A DNA stretch of 64,000 bases from Dugong dugon (GCA_030035585.1 CM057460.1:134338714-134402713), one strand, 5' to 3'. Shown: positions 45,431 to 58,490, counted from the stretch's first letter. Notes: generated by a model not told the origin, from the sequence alone. Program-made: numbers and translations.

Positions 45431-48400
45431 TGATCCTCCTCTTCACACCCTCCTTCTTTTACTCTCTCCTACCTTCTTTCAAGGTTCAACTTCTGATTGG
45501 GTTAAGTTTTCAGTTTTTGCCATCCTTTCGTCTCTGTTTTCTCTCCTTCTCTTGCTAGGTAGATCCCTCAGGATGATAGGGTAGATGGTGCAGTGCTTAG
45601 AACCCTGTGGGTGAAGGTGGGTAAGGACACAAGTCCTCTCGCGTCACTGCAATGATTAACTTAGTGCTAGTATGTATGTCTCCTGCAACTTATGCTAACA
45701 GTCTTTATTTTCTTCTCCAACTTGAGTTATATTACAAAAAGTCTTCTTCCTGTTCTGTTACTCCTCATAAGTTGCAAGGACCAGGTCTTTGCTTGGTGGG
45801 AGGAAGAGAGGGGCTAGGGTGGGGGCTAGGGTGTTATGTGGTTGAAGAAAGTGCATTTTATGACACAGGTAAGATGTGTTATCCAAGTTGAAAGAAAAAA
45901 AAAAGTCTATAACAGGTGGAAGAGAACCTTTCCTTTTACATTAAGCCTCTCCCTTTTTTCTGCATTTGGTGTCCTTTACTTGAAAATTTTTTACTATTCC
46001 CTGATGGATAACTCATTCTTCTTCCCTCCTCTCACCTTAGGTTTGTCTCTCACATTATCATTCTCCTTTTTTTTAATGTTAATTCAACACAAAGAATATT
46101 TAAGCAAATTATTCAAGGTGTTGTCTATTATGGCTTGTGGCATTTATTTCCCTTGCATTCATGTATGGTGAAAGAGATATACTTTTTAAAATATGTTTAA
46201 AATTTTAATGAACAGGCAGAAAAGAGCAGGTACAGGGAATAAAAAGTTAGAATGAGAAGTTATCAGGCATTATATAATTGATGATGGTTGCCTTTTTTAG
46301 GCCCACATATGGGATTTATTATCACACACAATTTCCAAAAGCTATAAAGACTCAAGAAGAAGGAAACTATTCTTCTGTCTGAGGCTTGTCTGACTGGATC
46401 ACTCGCATCACGGTTGAAAACCTCCCTATTTATCTGTCTCTGCACACATAACAATGGGAGAAAACTCTGTGATGTCACAGTCATAATAATTTCTGGATTG
46501 AAATAAATCTCAGCAGGAAGCAATTACTCTTTAAGCTTTAGAGTGATAAGAGAATGGGAAGTCCCTCTCTCTGCTTGTATATACAATAGCAACATTCCAA
46601 GTGAATTCCTAGCTAGTGTTCCTCCCCAAACTTTACTCTGGCAGCCAAGAAAAATGATACTTCTTATTTTAGAACCATTTTGCTAGAATTTATCCTGGCC
46701 CAATGGCCACTTAAAAACATACTCTATTTGAATATCCTTCAGGCTCCATCTAGACACGTTTAAAAGGCTGAACTTCTTCTCCCGTCCCTTTTGTTTTCTA
46801 GACACACCACAACCATAAGGAGCACATGGCCTGCACTATACAAAATGTTCGCTAACACAGTTTCTTGATTGGTACCCAATTAAGTAAATCTCCTTGCCTG
46901 GAGGAAACTAAGTTAAAATAACATTAAGGTCCCTTCTGACGCCCACAAAAGAAAATTAAAAACCAGGGCTGAAAATTTCCTCTGTTATGCAATGAGTATT
47001 GCAGAACGACTGTCAGATGAAGTTTCAAATAAGTATTAACATTTTCCTAAACACAAGTTCCGACCCCCACAGTCTCCCTAACGCTGCAGGTCTGACTGGT
47101 GTTTGTTCTTGGAAGAGTACACCGCCCCAAATCATCAGTAACAAAGTGACTCTACCACCTCTGTTTGTGATTATATTTTCTTATTTTATTGTAAGGTCAA
47201 GAGAGCCCTTTCTTCTGCTTTTTAGTAATAAACACATGGAAAAGAAAAGCATGGTATGCTGGGCAGAGACCTGAGAGGTCGGCTGTTTCCCGATTCTTTC
47301 TGGAAGTTGCACGTTCACACGATTCCAGACAAATGAAAGTCTGTACTTTGTTTATTAAACCTCCAGAGAATGAGATTCCACCATCCCTCTCAGTAACTTT
47401 TCTTAGATGGGTGCAACCATTAAGGCTAGGCATTTTGTCCTCTAGGCCCAATTGTTTGTGTGGGATTGCTTTCCCAGAAATGCTCCTATTTGGGCTGACT
47501 CACTTGACCATGACAACTATACAATTTAGTGCAAATACATGAAAAGGGGAAAAGAGTTCTGGGAGCAGAGAATAGTAACGGGGGATTCTATAGCTCTTCC
47601 AATGCAAGACTTGACACTTCATTTTTTAACCGTAAAAGTACTAAAATACATCCTCTCATAAAGCCATGTTTTATTGGTATGTATGTGATTCAATAAAGTG
47701 AGAACCACTTTAAATCCAATAAATCGCTCATATTCCCCTTGACCCATGAACTAAATAATCATTAAGGGCAAACTTCTTGGGGTTATACATCATTTAGCTG
47801 GTATATTTTTAATAATTCAATGTTTAAAGCATCATACAAAGACAGTCAGTTCGTAAAGACAAATTCATACCCAATAACCAGCACTATCGGGTGACTAGTA
47901 TCAGGTATTCTTGAATGAAATTAATATAGTTCATCTAGTTTCATTATACTTCTCCCCTCCTTCTCCACAAAGATCTATTACATTGACATTACCTGGTTTA
48001 TTTCCATATTAGTGTGTGATATCTAGTACGGCTTGTTAACATGGCTTGCCATATTTTCTGGGTTGAACAAAAAATGTTTATGGGAAAAACTTCAGATTTA
48101 TGCAAGGTTTTGAGCATGTGACACATATAAACTGGAACAAGAGTGTTGTTGCTAAAACCTGGGGCTTTGTTTGAAGCCTCATCTTACTGTTCTTGGGAAA
48201 CCATTAAGCTAACTGCCCTGAAGGGGTCAGAGCAATTGCATTGAGGAATAAAATGTCAACAAACTGCAGAATTTGAACATCAAGCGCTTTCATCTAAACA
48301 TCCTCTTCTCTCCTTTCATTTGGCAGGGGTTTGGTTTTTGAAAAGTAATAAACTCTAGCAATCTAGTTGACCTGGCGTGTGTTTAAGAAATCAAATCCTA

Positions 48401-49990
48401 GAGTTAGAAGCAGTATGACCTTTAATGTGGCCTCCCCACCTCAGAAGAGCCATAGAATTAGAAATATAAACAGAAAAGAAGAACAGAAATATATGTTTCA
48501 ATTGTCTAGGTCTTGAAATTTTTTCAGGAGAGTACACACCAAAACAGGCCAGAAGGAACAATCTTACATCTGTTTAAACAGTTCAGTACTTCTATCTCAT
48601 GACCAGCAAACGAATATAAGCATAGCACAACATAAGAAGGATATGAACAAGGAAAACCTACTCATAAGCCTGTGTAACATTTATAATATTGGGGCAGACA
48701 CGGTTCAGACTTAGAGCAAGATTTCAGTCAAAGAAAAAGTTTCCTGCAGCCAAAAGTAATTTCAAAATAGTTCAGATCCTTTACTTATGTTTCTTAAAAA
48801 CCATAAAAATAATACAAAGACCATAAAAATATTTATTAAAGCTTCCTTTTCTCTGCTACACTTCCCCTTCACACTTTCAGCCAACCGAGAGCATTTTAAT
48901 TCAGTTTCCTGTAACTTATCTCATCATTCTCTTTTCTCTGTCTTTCCTCACCCTCTCTTTTCTGTATCATTTTTTATGTAGATTGACCTTATCTCTTCTA
49001 GCAGAAAAGAATTCATTTTTATAGGAAGAGAAAGAACCAAGAAATTAGTCTAGGCAATTACAGGATTCTCTTTGGCTGAGTAGTTTAGAGGATGAGAGTC
49101 CAAACATCCCACATTGATAATTGATCCCATTTTACATATTTACCTGTGTCATGAATTAAAAACTACTAAGGATTGAGAGCTATTTATCTTCAAGTTACCC
49201 TTAAAACTGAGATCTGAAATATCTGAGAGACATTATATAGATATATGATGCTTGCATAGTTCTAGAGATAATGTTTGCCTAGAAAAATTCATGTTTACTA
49301 AAGCACAGAGAAGGAGATTCCTGTTCTGTATCTCAAAAGACTGAAGTTTCCTTTTGGAGGTATCAGTCTGATAGAATACCAGACAGACTAGAATTTATCG
49401 AGAAAGAAGAGGAAGGAACCATAACAGAATGTCAGTCACGGACACTGAAAAATTTTTATCCCTGCATATAAAGACCATTCCAAACTATTGTCACATGGTT
49501 TAGAATGGTAAATCAGAGATTGCCTATACATGACTACCTTTAGTCTTCTAATAGGGACTAGCCTACCAAACCAAATGCCTTCAAGAGTCAGGTTATATCC
49601 TAATCAAGTGTCAGTGGCTGAGTGAGAACTATGGCATAATAGAAAGGCCATGATCTGTCTAAAGAGGCAGTAATTACTCCATTTGCACTAATTTTTATCA
49701 TGTAGAAATGCTGGCTAGTGTGGCAGGATTCTCAATTTTTAAGAGTCTGGCAATCCATATGTTACATATGATATCCCCTGCAAAAAAACAATTAATTTTC
49801 AAGAAGCAGCACATCTAATACACCAAAATTTGGTCTGTTTACTTGATTCAATATAAATATTCAGTGGAAAGAATTTTCTGCAAAAAGCATCCATCAACAA
49901 ATACGATATAGAAGAAACCAAACAAGTGACAATTTTTTCAAGGAAATGAATTCAATCCACCATGTAAAAATTGCAGGTTCAGGCTTAAGA
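45430..49990. other. Intergenic, nothing firmly recognised
   Basis: No splice-bounded exon, RNA gene or nameable repeat was seen. Open frames of 60-110 codons on both strands lack any family signature. Confidence 0.5.
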
Positions 49991-50965
49991 AGTCAATATG
50001 GAAATGGGAAACTACTATGAAGGAGGAAGCCCTTGACCCAAAAATTCTACTTATAGAAAATTACATTTAAAAAATTTTAGTTGCAGAAAGACTAATTTAC
50101 AAAGATATTTATCATGACAATTTGTAACTGTGAAAAATTGAAAAGAAACTAGTTGGCCAATAATAGGGACTTGGCTTAGTAAATTGTGTAAACATACAAA
50201 ATTATGAACTCATTAAAATTGATGCTATAAAAAATAATGGAAAGATGTTCATGATATTATTAAGTAAAAAAGCAGGCTGCAAATGCATGGAAAATATCAT
50301 TCCATTTTATTATATGTTTGTATTTTTATATGTATATCTTTAGGTCAAAGAAGACATTACAAAGGAAATTAGAAAATGTTTTGAAATAATAGTGAAAACA
50401 CAAATATATCAAGATTTCTGAGATGCAGGTAAAGCAGTGCTAAGTGAGAAATTTTTAGCTTTTGATGCTTGTATTAGAAAAGAAGAAAAGTTTTAAATCA
50501 ATGATATAAGTTCCCACATTAGGAAATGATAAAAAAAAGAACAAATTAAACACAAATTAAGTAAAATGAAGGAAATAATAAAAATGAGGACAAAAATCAA
50601 TGAAAAATAAAACAAACAATAGAGGAAAAAAATCAATGAATATAAAAGCTATTCTTTTAAAAATTCTATAAAATTGGCAAATCTCAGGCTGACAAAGGAA
50701 AAAAATGGCACTGACGTAAATCATCAATATCAAGAATGAAAGAGCCATTACCACTATAGACCTTACAGGCATTAAAAAAGATAATAATATTATACACAGT
50801 TCTATGACAATAAATTTGACAACTTAGATTAAATGAACAAATCTCTTGAAAAACATAAATTAACAAAACTGACAAGGAAGAAATAGACAATCAGAATAGT
50901 CCTATATACATAATAAAGACCAATATCTAATAAAGAAATAAGAATTATAATTAAAAAATCTCCCC
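49990..50965 (+). repeat. Old L1 sequence, first part
   Basis: 49990-50400 reads as old L1/HAL1 3'-type sequence ('gaagcccttgacccaaaaat', 'aaagatgttcatgatattat'). From about 50420 the sequence follows L1 ORF2: 'gctaagtgagaaatttttag', 'aattggcaaatctcaggctg', 'aatgaacaaatctcttgaaa'. It has many stops. This ORF2 continues at 51531, 57948 and 59880 after three insertions. Confidence 0.65.
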
Positions 50966-51530
50966 TCCAATATGGAATATGTGGCCAACCACCTCCATAA
51001 ACAACTGCCTCCTTTGTTATGAGACCAGACGAACTGGGTGGTGCCTGGCTACCACTACTGAACATTTTGTCAAACATTCTATACAAAAAATTTGAATCAA
51101 AAGGCGGAAATGAAGAACAGATTTTCAAATTTTCATGGACTCCAACTTTCTGGAGCCAAGGGGGCTGGATGAACCTCCAAAACTATTGCTCTGAGATAAT
51201 CTTTAAATCTTAAAAAAAATCTCTTGAAGTCTTCTTAAAACCAAACAATAGTTTAGCTTAACTAGTAAAAAATGTCTGCCTTGAGCATTATGCTCTTTTA
51301 AGAACTATCTATATGGGATCAAATTGACAACAGCAACTCGAAAGATTAGACAGAAACCTTGGAGGCAGTGAGTTTATGCTAATAGAGGAAGAACAACTCA
51401 GAAAAAGAGGGTGAGAATGGTTGCACAACTCAAAGAATGGAATCAATGTCACTTAATTGTGCAAGTAAAAAGAGTTGAACTGGTGTATGTTTTGCTGTGT
51501 CTATTCTCAAGAACAACAACAAAATAAAAT
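50966..51530 (+). repeat. Younger L1 3' end inserted in the old L1
   Basis: 'gaccagacgaactgggtggt', 'gaccagatgg'-type tail text, then 'ttaagaactatctatatggg' and 'tttgctgtgtctattctcaa' form an L1 3' UTR ending in an A-rich stretch with 'aataaaattaaaaac'. The old L1 runs into it at 'aattaaaaaatctc' and resumes at about 51531. Boundaries are approximate. Confidence 0.65.
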
Positions 51531-51811
51531 TAAAAACAAAAAACCTTCTCTCCAAGAAAATCTCAGATCCAGATGCTTCACTGGTGAACTCTACCAAACA
51601 TTCAAGAGAGAAATAATATCAGTCATACACAAACTTTTTCAGAAAATGGGAGTAGGAATATTTCCTAACTCACTTTATTACTGTGATATTAAATCCAGCA
51701 AATGTATTAAAAGAAAAGATAACTACAAAGAAATACTCCTTGTGACCATAGAAACCAAAAATCTTTAACAAACTTTGCTAATTAAATCTAGCCATATATA
51801 AAAAGGATAAT
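51531..51811 (+). repeat. Old L1 ORF2, second part
   Basis: 'ctcagatccagatgcttcac' and 'tggtgaactctaccaaacat' are the L1 ORF2 phrase that continues from the first part, with the consensus 'ataaaaaggataat' reached at 51798-51811. This is the split point of the full-length L1 insertion. Confidence 0.75.
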
Positions 51812-52379
51812 TTGCTTCTGGGCAACATGGCACTATAGACAGAAGCACCAGGCTATCCCTCCACAGCACAGATCTGAAAACCTAAGTCAAACAGAGACAA
51901 ACGTCAATCCTGAAACCCTCAGCATCAAATGAAGAGATAAGGAATTCAGCCAAGTACCGAATGGAATAAGAAACCGACAGAGAACAGAGAACGAGGAGAG
52001 ATACATGAAGAGGTCCCCTATCAGCTAATGCAGCATGGATCTGCTATCTTGGACTCCTACAGGAGATCTGAGAACAGGGGGTATGAGAAAGAAGATTCAT
52101 GGAGCTTCCAGCAGCAGATAGAACAACTGGTAACCAGTGATATACACTTTCCCACTCCCCACCCTTCTTAACCCCCACTCAGCCTCCTCTGCTTCTTGCG
52201 GCCACAGACTCTTGGCCGGGAAGCACCGGCTTCACCCCAGTGGCACTTGGATTCCACTCATCTGTACTGGCCGGCTCCCTGAGTTCCATTTGTTGGTGCT
52301 GGGGTTGCTTTTTCCAGTGTCTTTTGATTTCTTCCACACCTCTCACCCCTCCCCCTCCTGTCTTTCAAATACCTAGCTC

Positions 52380-53000
52380 TGTGTGCCATCTTTGCTTCTT
52401 CCCAAAAGGCTGTGAAACATCGCTCGACTGTGAAACTACTTCCCAGCCCGTGCCGCCACACTGGTGGGATCCCCGGGGCTTTATTGTTTCTTTGTTTTGA
52501 TTTGATTTGTTTGTTTTCTTTTTCTTTTCTTGGCTTGGAACACCCTTCCAGCCAGGCAGTACTGCGCAGCTTGGGAGCTACTCTCTTACTCTGCACAGAT
52601 GCACAGCAGAATCCCTGGTGGCATTTCTTTTTGTTTGTTTGTTTGTTTGTTTTCTTTTCTTTTCTCTCTTTTTCCCTTTTTGTCTTTCTTCATTTCTCAG
52701 TTTCTTGTCTCTCTGTACTTACCTTCTCTTCCTGTCTCCTGAATACCTGGCACTGTGTGACACTTCTACCCCTTCTAGCCAGGCTGTACTTCACGGCCTG
52801 GGAGCAACTTCCCTAGTACTTGCAGCCACACTGGTGGGATCTCTGGGAGATTTTCTTTTCTCCCCCCCCCCTAATTTTTATTTATTCTCTTTTACCCTTT
52901 TTAATATTTTTTCCTTTTTCTTTTTCTCCATTTCTCAGTCTCTCATCTCTCCACTCCAATGGCGAGCTCCCTTAGCACTCTTTTTTGTTTGTTTTTGGCT
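52380..53000 (+). repeat. Monomer-like repeats in the L1 5' UTR
   Basis: A block of the type 'ccagccaggcagtact..' then 'gggagc', then 'cacactggtgggatc', then a T/C-rich run recurs about three times (near 52420-52560, 52545-52700 and 52770-52940). The T/C runs include 'tttgtttgtttgtttg'. Repeated promoter monomers are known for L1s of some mammals; here the copies are diverged. The long open frames across it are artefacts of pyrimidine richness. Confidence 0.55.
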
Positions 53001-53288
53001 CCTGTTCCTCTCTCCTCTCTCTCCTCTTTCCCATACCCATCTTAGCTCCACACATCACAATGTCACCTCCTTCCTGCCTACCTGCACTGTGCACTGAACA
53101 TCACACTTCAAAGCAGCACATGCACAGCCTACAGGAGCCTGCCCAGCACTGATTCTCAATCCACCCTGTTGGCTCTAGTACGTGCCACAAACAACCCAAC
53201 CCAGCAACTCCCCTTCAGCTGTACCTGCCCTGCCATACCATACCTGAGCGAGTGACCCTGCCCATTGGGGAAGGATGCAAAAAGTATC

Positions 53289-54435
53289 ATGCCTACAGAC
53301 AAGCAAACAACAAAGACTCACAACCTGCCTGCTCAGATGTAACCAACTAAAACAAAAAAGCAGGAAGAAATAAACAAATCTACAATCAATAAATGAGGAA
53401 AATAACTATTGAATGTCCCGAACACAGCAGACAATATCAAAACATTGACAAAAACAGGACAGGATGATTCCAGTAGGCATCCAAAATAAAACACCAGATG
53501 ACTTTCCAGTAGAAGAAAAGGCACTAGAACTACCTGATAAGGAATTCAAATCTCTAATATTCAGAGCTAGCCAAGAGTTGAAACAAAAAGCAGACAAAAA
53601 TGGGGGTAAAAATAGACAAATTCATGGAAAATACAGACAAAAAATGGAAGAATTCAGGAAAATAATACAAGAACAAAATGCCAAAATAAATAAACAACCA
53701 GAAATCATACAAAACAACAATTAGAAATCCAAAAAATAAACAACAAGATTTCAGAAATGGACAGTGTCATAGAAGGGCTGAGGAGCAGGTTTGAAATGAT
53801 GCAAGACAGGATCAGTGAAACTGAAGACAAACATTTGGCTACAACTCTGGGGAAAAATCAGGAAAAAGAACGAAGAAAATGAAGCAACCCTGAAAATTAT
53901 GTGGGATACAATCAAAAGCAAAAATTTTCGAGTGATTGGAGTTCCAGAACAGGGGGAAGAAACACAGAGAGGATCATTGAGGAACTGCTGACAGAAAACT
54001 TCCCTAATATCATGAAAGATGAAAAGCTGACCATCCAAGAAGCTCAAAGAACCCCATATAGGATAGACCCCAAAAGAAAATCACCAAGGCATATCATAAT
54101 CACACTTGTTAAAACCAAAAACAAACAAAGAATCCTGAGAGCAACTTGAGAAAAACAAAAAGTCACATACAGAGAAGAAACAATAAGACTAAGCTCAGCA
54201 GAAACTCTGCAGGCAAGAAGGCAATGGGGATGACATATATAAAACCTTGAAAGAAAAAAATTGCAAGCGAAGAATAATATATCCTGCAAAACTCTCATTC
54301 AAATATGATGGTGAAATTAGGACATTTCCAGATAAACAGAAATTAAAAGACTATGTAAAAACCAAACCAAACTTACAAGAATTATTATAAGATGTACTTC
54401 AATCTAAGAACAAACAACATCAGATCACAGGCTGA
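53289..54435 (+). pseudogene. L1 ORF1, inactivated
   Basis: The RNA-binding chaperone of L1, broken by stops and frameshifts. The likely start is ATG at 53289 (MPTDKQTTK), followed by an early TAA. Recognisable parts are 'KALELPDKEFKSLIFRASQE' near 53519, a coiled-coil-like Lys/Glu stretch, 'NFRVIGVPEQGEE' near 53921 and, in another frame, 'RIIYPAKLSFKYDGEIRTF' near 54270-54325, which is the conserved C-terminal domain ending. A stop falls inside its last part at 54388. About 380 codons long, near the usual ORF1 size. Confidence 0.75.
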
Positions 54436-54864
54436 ATCTAGGACACAGGATCATACCAGCCAGATACCAAACTAGGAAATGAACTCTCAAGGACTATCCA
54501 AAACCAAAAGAATTACAACAGGGAACCAGACAGGTTGATCTGTCAATGACAACAACATCAGAATAATAAAAGAGGGAATAAATGGTGTAGGTATAGAACC
54601 TTCTAATGCAGAGGAAGGCAAGGCAATACCAAGTAATAATAGACTGGTTTAAACCTAGGAAGATAAGGGTAAATTTCAAGGTAAATGCAAAGAAAGTTAA
54701 CAAAACTACTTACCAAAATAAAGAAGAAAAACATAAAGTCTCAGTAAAAACAAAAACTACAAAAACAAAAGAAATGAAAAAAATCCACAAACAAAAGGAA
54801 TTCAGCACAGGAGAGTAAGAGGAACAAAGAAAACGTCAGCACCACACAAAAAAAGCACTAGAAA

Positions 54865-57466
54865 ATGACAGCAATAAACTCACACCTATCAATAATTAAA
54901 CTGAATGTAAATGGCCTAAATGAACCCATAAAGAGATGGAGAGTGGCAAAATGGATTTAAAAAAATTAGGATCCATCAATATGCTGTCTACAAGAGACAC
55001 ACACAGTAGAAACAAAAAGGTAAATTTATTAAAAATCAAAGGATGGAAAAAATATATCTAGCAAACAGCTACCAAAAAACAGCAGGAGTGGCAATACTAA
55101 TCTCAGATAGAATAGACTTTAAAACAAAATTCACCATAAAAGAAAAAAAGGACACTATATAATGATTAAGGGACAATCCTTCATAATACACATTTACGCA
55201 CCCAATACAGGGCTCCAAAATACATAAAACAAACTCTAACAGCACTGAAAAGAGAAATTGACAGTGCCACACTCAATAATAGCAGGAGACTTCAACACAC
55301 CACTCTCAGTAAAGGACAGAACATCTAGAAAGAAACTCAACAAAGATACAGAAGACTTAAAGGGCACAATCAGCCAACTTGATCTCATAGACATATATAG
55401 AACACGCCACCCAACAGCTGCAAAGTACGCTTTCTTTTCCAGTGCACATGGAACTTTCTCCAGAATAGACCACATCTTACACCACAGGGCAATCCTCAAC
55501 AAGATCCAAAACTTTGAGATAATACAAAGTATCTTCTCTGACCACAATGCCATCAAGGTAGAAATTAACAATAGGAAGAGCAAGGAATAAAAATCAATTA
55601 CATGGAAACTGAATAACACCCTGCTTACAAACCACTGGGTAATAGAAGAAATCAGAGATGGAATCAAAAAATTCCTAGAATCAAACAAGAATGAAAACCT
55701 TTGGGACACAACAAAGGCAGTCCTCAGAGGACAATTTATAGCAATAGATGCACACATCAAAAAAGAAGAAAGGGATAAAATCAAAACATTAACTACAGAA
55801 CTCGAACAAACAGAAAGAGAACAGAAAACAAAAAGCCTACTGCCACCGGAAGAAAGGAAATAATAAAGATCAGAGCAGAAAATAAATGAAATAGAGAATA
55901 GAAAAACAATAGAAAGAATCAACAAAACCAAAAGTTGGTTCTTTGAAAGGATTGACAAAATCGACAAACCACTGGCCAGAAAAACAGAAGAGGATGCAAA
56001 TAACCCAAATAAGAAATGAAATGGGGGAAATTATAACAGATCCAACTGAAATAAAAAGTATTATAACAGAGTATTATGAAAAACTATATTCCAACAAATT
56101 TGAAAACCTAGAGGAAATGGATAAATTTCTAGGAACACACTACCTCCCAAACTAGCACAAAGTGATGTTGAAAATCTGAACAGACCCATAACAAGAGAAG
56201 AGATTGAAAAGGTAATTAAAAAAAAAAAAAACAAAAAAAAAAACTCCCAACATAAAAAAGCCATGGCCCACACGGCTTTACTAGAGAATTCTACCAAACA
56301 TTCAGAGAAGAGCTTCTATCAATACTTCTCAAACTATTTCAGAACATAAAAAAGGAAGTGACACTTCCGAATTCATTCTATGAAGCCGGCATAACCCTGA
56401 TAACAAAACCAGGCAAAGACGCCACAAAAAAAGAAAATTACAGACCAATGTCTCTCATGAATATAGATGCAAAAATTCTAGCCAATAGAATTCAGCATCA
56501 TGTCAAAAAAATAATACACCACGACCAAGTAGGATTTATACCAGGTATGCAAGGATGGTTCATCATTAGAAAAGCTATCAGCATAATCCACCACATAAAT
56601 AAAAAGAAAGAAAAGAATCACATGATCATCTCAATTGATGTGGAAAATGCATTTAACAAAGTCCAACACCCATTCCTGATAAAAACTCTCAAAATAGGTA
56701 TAGAAGGGAAATTTCTCAACATAATAAAGGGCATCTATACAAAACCAATGGCCAACACCATTCTTAATGGAGAGAGGCTGAAAACATTCCCCTTGAGAAC
56801 AGGAACAAGACAAGAATGCCCTTTATCACTGCTCCTATTTAACTTTGTGCTGGAAGTCCTAGCTAGAGCAAAAAGGTGAGAAAAAGAAATAAAGGGCATC
56901 CAAATTCGTAATGAAGAAGTTAAACTGTCCCTGTTTGAGGATGATATGATACTATACATAGAAAACCCTAAAGACTCCACAAGAAATCCACTGGAACTAA
57001 TAGATTAAGTAGAATAGAAAGATACAAAATAAACATAAAAAATCAGTTGGATTCCCATACACGAATAAAGAGAAGGATGAAAAGGAAATTAGGAAAACAA
57101 TACCATTTATAATAGCCCCTAAAAAAATAAAATACTTAGGAATAAATCTAACCAGGGATGCAAAAGACCTATACAAAGAAAACTACAAAACACTACTGGA
57201 AGAAACCTAAAGGGGTCTACATAAATGGAAAAACATACCATGCTCATGGATAGGTAGACTCAACATTGTGAAAATGACAATTCTACCCAAAGCAATTTAC
57301 AATTACAATGCAATCCTGATCCAAATACCAATGACATTCTTTAAAGAGATGGAAAAACTAATCATTAACTTTATATGGAAAGAGAAGAAGCCCCGGATAA
57401 GTAAAGCACCTTTGAAGAAGAATAAAGTAGGAGGACTTGCACTACCATGGCCTCCATCAGACTGAG
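54865..57466 (+). pseudogene. L1 ORF2 (endonuclease-reverse transcriptase), inactivated
   Basis: ATG at 54865 opens 'TAINSHLSIIKLNVNGLNEP'. The endonuclease keeps 'GDFNTPLS' near 55286 and 'FSDHNAI' near 55534. The reverse transcriptase is open at 56358-56879 with '[19 protein letters not shown]', '[16 protein letters not shown]' and '[13 protein letters not shown]'. The active-site motif reads F-E-D-D at 56934-56945, where L1s have F-A-D-D. A stop lies at 56877, more follow, and the frame breaks near 57000. It ends 'NKVGGLALP' near 57460, at the 3' UTR, so roughly the last quarter of ORF2 including the Cys-rich domain is missing. Confidence 0.8.
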
Positions 57467-57947
57467 TCCAGTACAACTAGATGGTGCCCAGCTACCACCA
57501 CTCACTACTCTGACTGGGATCACAACAGCGGGTCCCGGACTGAGCTAGAGAAAAATGTAGAACAAAATTCTAATTCACAAAAAAGACCAGACTTACTGGC
57601 CTAACAGAGACTGGAGAAACCCCGAAACTATAGCCCTTGGACACTGTTTTAGCTCAGTAATGAAGTCACTCCCGAGGTTCATCATTCAGCCAAAGATTAG
57701 ACAGCCCCATAAAACAGAGCGAGATAATGGGGCACAACAGTCCAGGGACAAGGACTAGAAGGCAGGAGGAGACAGGAAAGCTGATAATAGGGAACCCAAG
57801 GTTGAGAAGGGACAGTGTTGACATGTAGTGGGGTTGTTAACCATTGTCATAAAACAATATGTGTACTAACTGTTTAATGAGAAACTATTTGCTCTGTAAA
57901 CCTTCATCTAAAGTACAATAAAAAATTAAATTAAAAAAAAGGATAAT

Positions 57948-58101
57948 GCTTATGACCAAGAGGCGGGTTAACTCCAGGAATGTAATGCTGATTTACTTTT
58001 ATAAATCAATCAGTCAAAAACCATACAAAACAATAGAAAAATCATATGATAATATTAATATAATAATATATTAATAGACGGAAGCATTTGAAAGAACTTA
58101 A
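57948..58101 (+). repeat. Old L1 ORF2, third part
   Basis: 'tgcttatgaccaagaggcgg', 'gttaactccaggaatgtaat', then 'tagacggaagcatttgaaag' match L1 ORF2 just after the 51811 split point, with the expected order kept. It ends at TTAA (58098-58101), where the next element sits. Confidence 0.8.
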
Positions 58102-58282
58102 ACCCTTTCAAGGCGAATTATTTTTTCCTTTTAATTTTTTGTTGCTATTCATGTGCTTTCACCAATGGAAGGCATGCTTATTCAACGGTCCTTTCTGAAT
58201 TTTTGTTATGAGTTGTGGATTTTGATACATATTATGTGGGACTTATATGCCCCAGCAGACACTGGAAGTAGGAAATATTGGT

Positions 58283-58490
58283 GATATTTTATTTCATGAA
58301 CATTTTCAAAACATAGGGTAATACATAAAGGCACCTAGCAATGCCTGCACATAAATTTTGTTCTAGCCTTCTTCTTCTTAGCTTTTTAAATTTTTTTCAT
58401 GAACTTTTCAAAATATGGGGTAATACATAAAAGCACCTGGCACTGCCTGCACGTAAATTTTGTTCTAGTCTCCTTCTTCTCGGTGCTGTA
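58283..58490 (-). repeat. Tandem duplication in the piggyBac-like element
   Basis: Two direct copies of about 100 bases (58283-58383 and 58392-58490) share 'taatacataaaggcaccta' and 'gtaatacataaaagcacctg', then 'aaattttgttctag' and 'ccttcttcttc'. On the minus strand both encode the same short basic segment, RRRRLEQNL followed by ARC(F/L)YVLP. About 90 percent alike by eye. Confidence 0.75.

Larger units (their letters stand above)
51801..57947 (+). mobile_element. Full-length-like L1 with target-site duplication
   Basis: The element 51812-57936 (6.1 kb) is flanked by 'aaaaggataat' at 51801-51811 and 57937-57947. It begins 'ttgcttctgggcaacatggc' and ends with a short A-rich tail after 'aaagtacaataaaa'. 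Its parts are a pyrimidine-rich 5' UTR with monomer-like repeats (51812-53288), a broken ORF1, a broken ORF2 and a 3' UTR (57467-57936). A complete 5' end with matching duplication shows one whole insertion into the older L1. Stops and frameshifts make it immobile. Confidence 0.88.

Noticed and set aside
52412..53097. Long open frames of 134 and 196 codons rich in Phe, Leu and Ser
   Set aside because: They lie in the pyrimidine-rich 5' UTR of the L1. T/C-rich DNA gives few stops, so the frames are artefacts, not membrane proteins.
55236..55967. A 243-codon minus-strand open frame rich in hydrophobic residues
   Set aside because: It is antisense to the L1 endonuclease region of ORF2. A-rich L1 sense strands give T-rich, stop-poor antisense frames.
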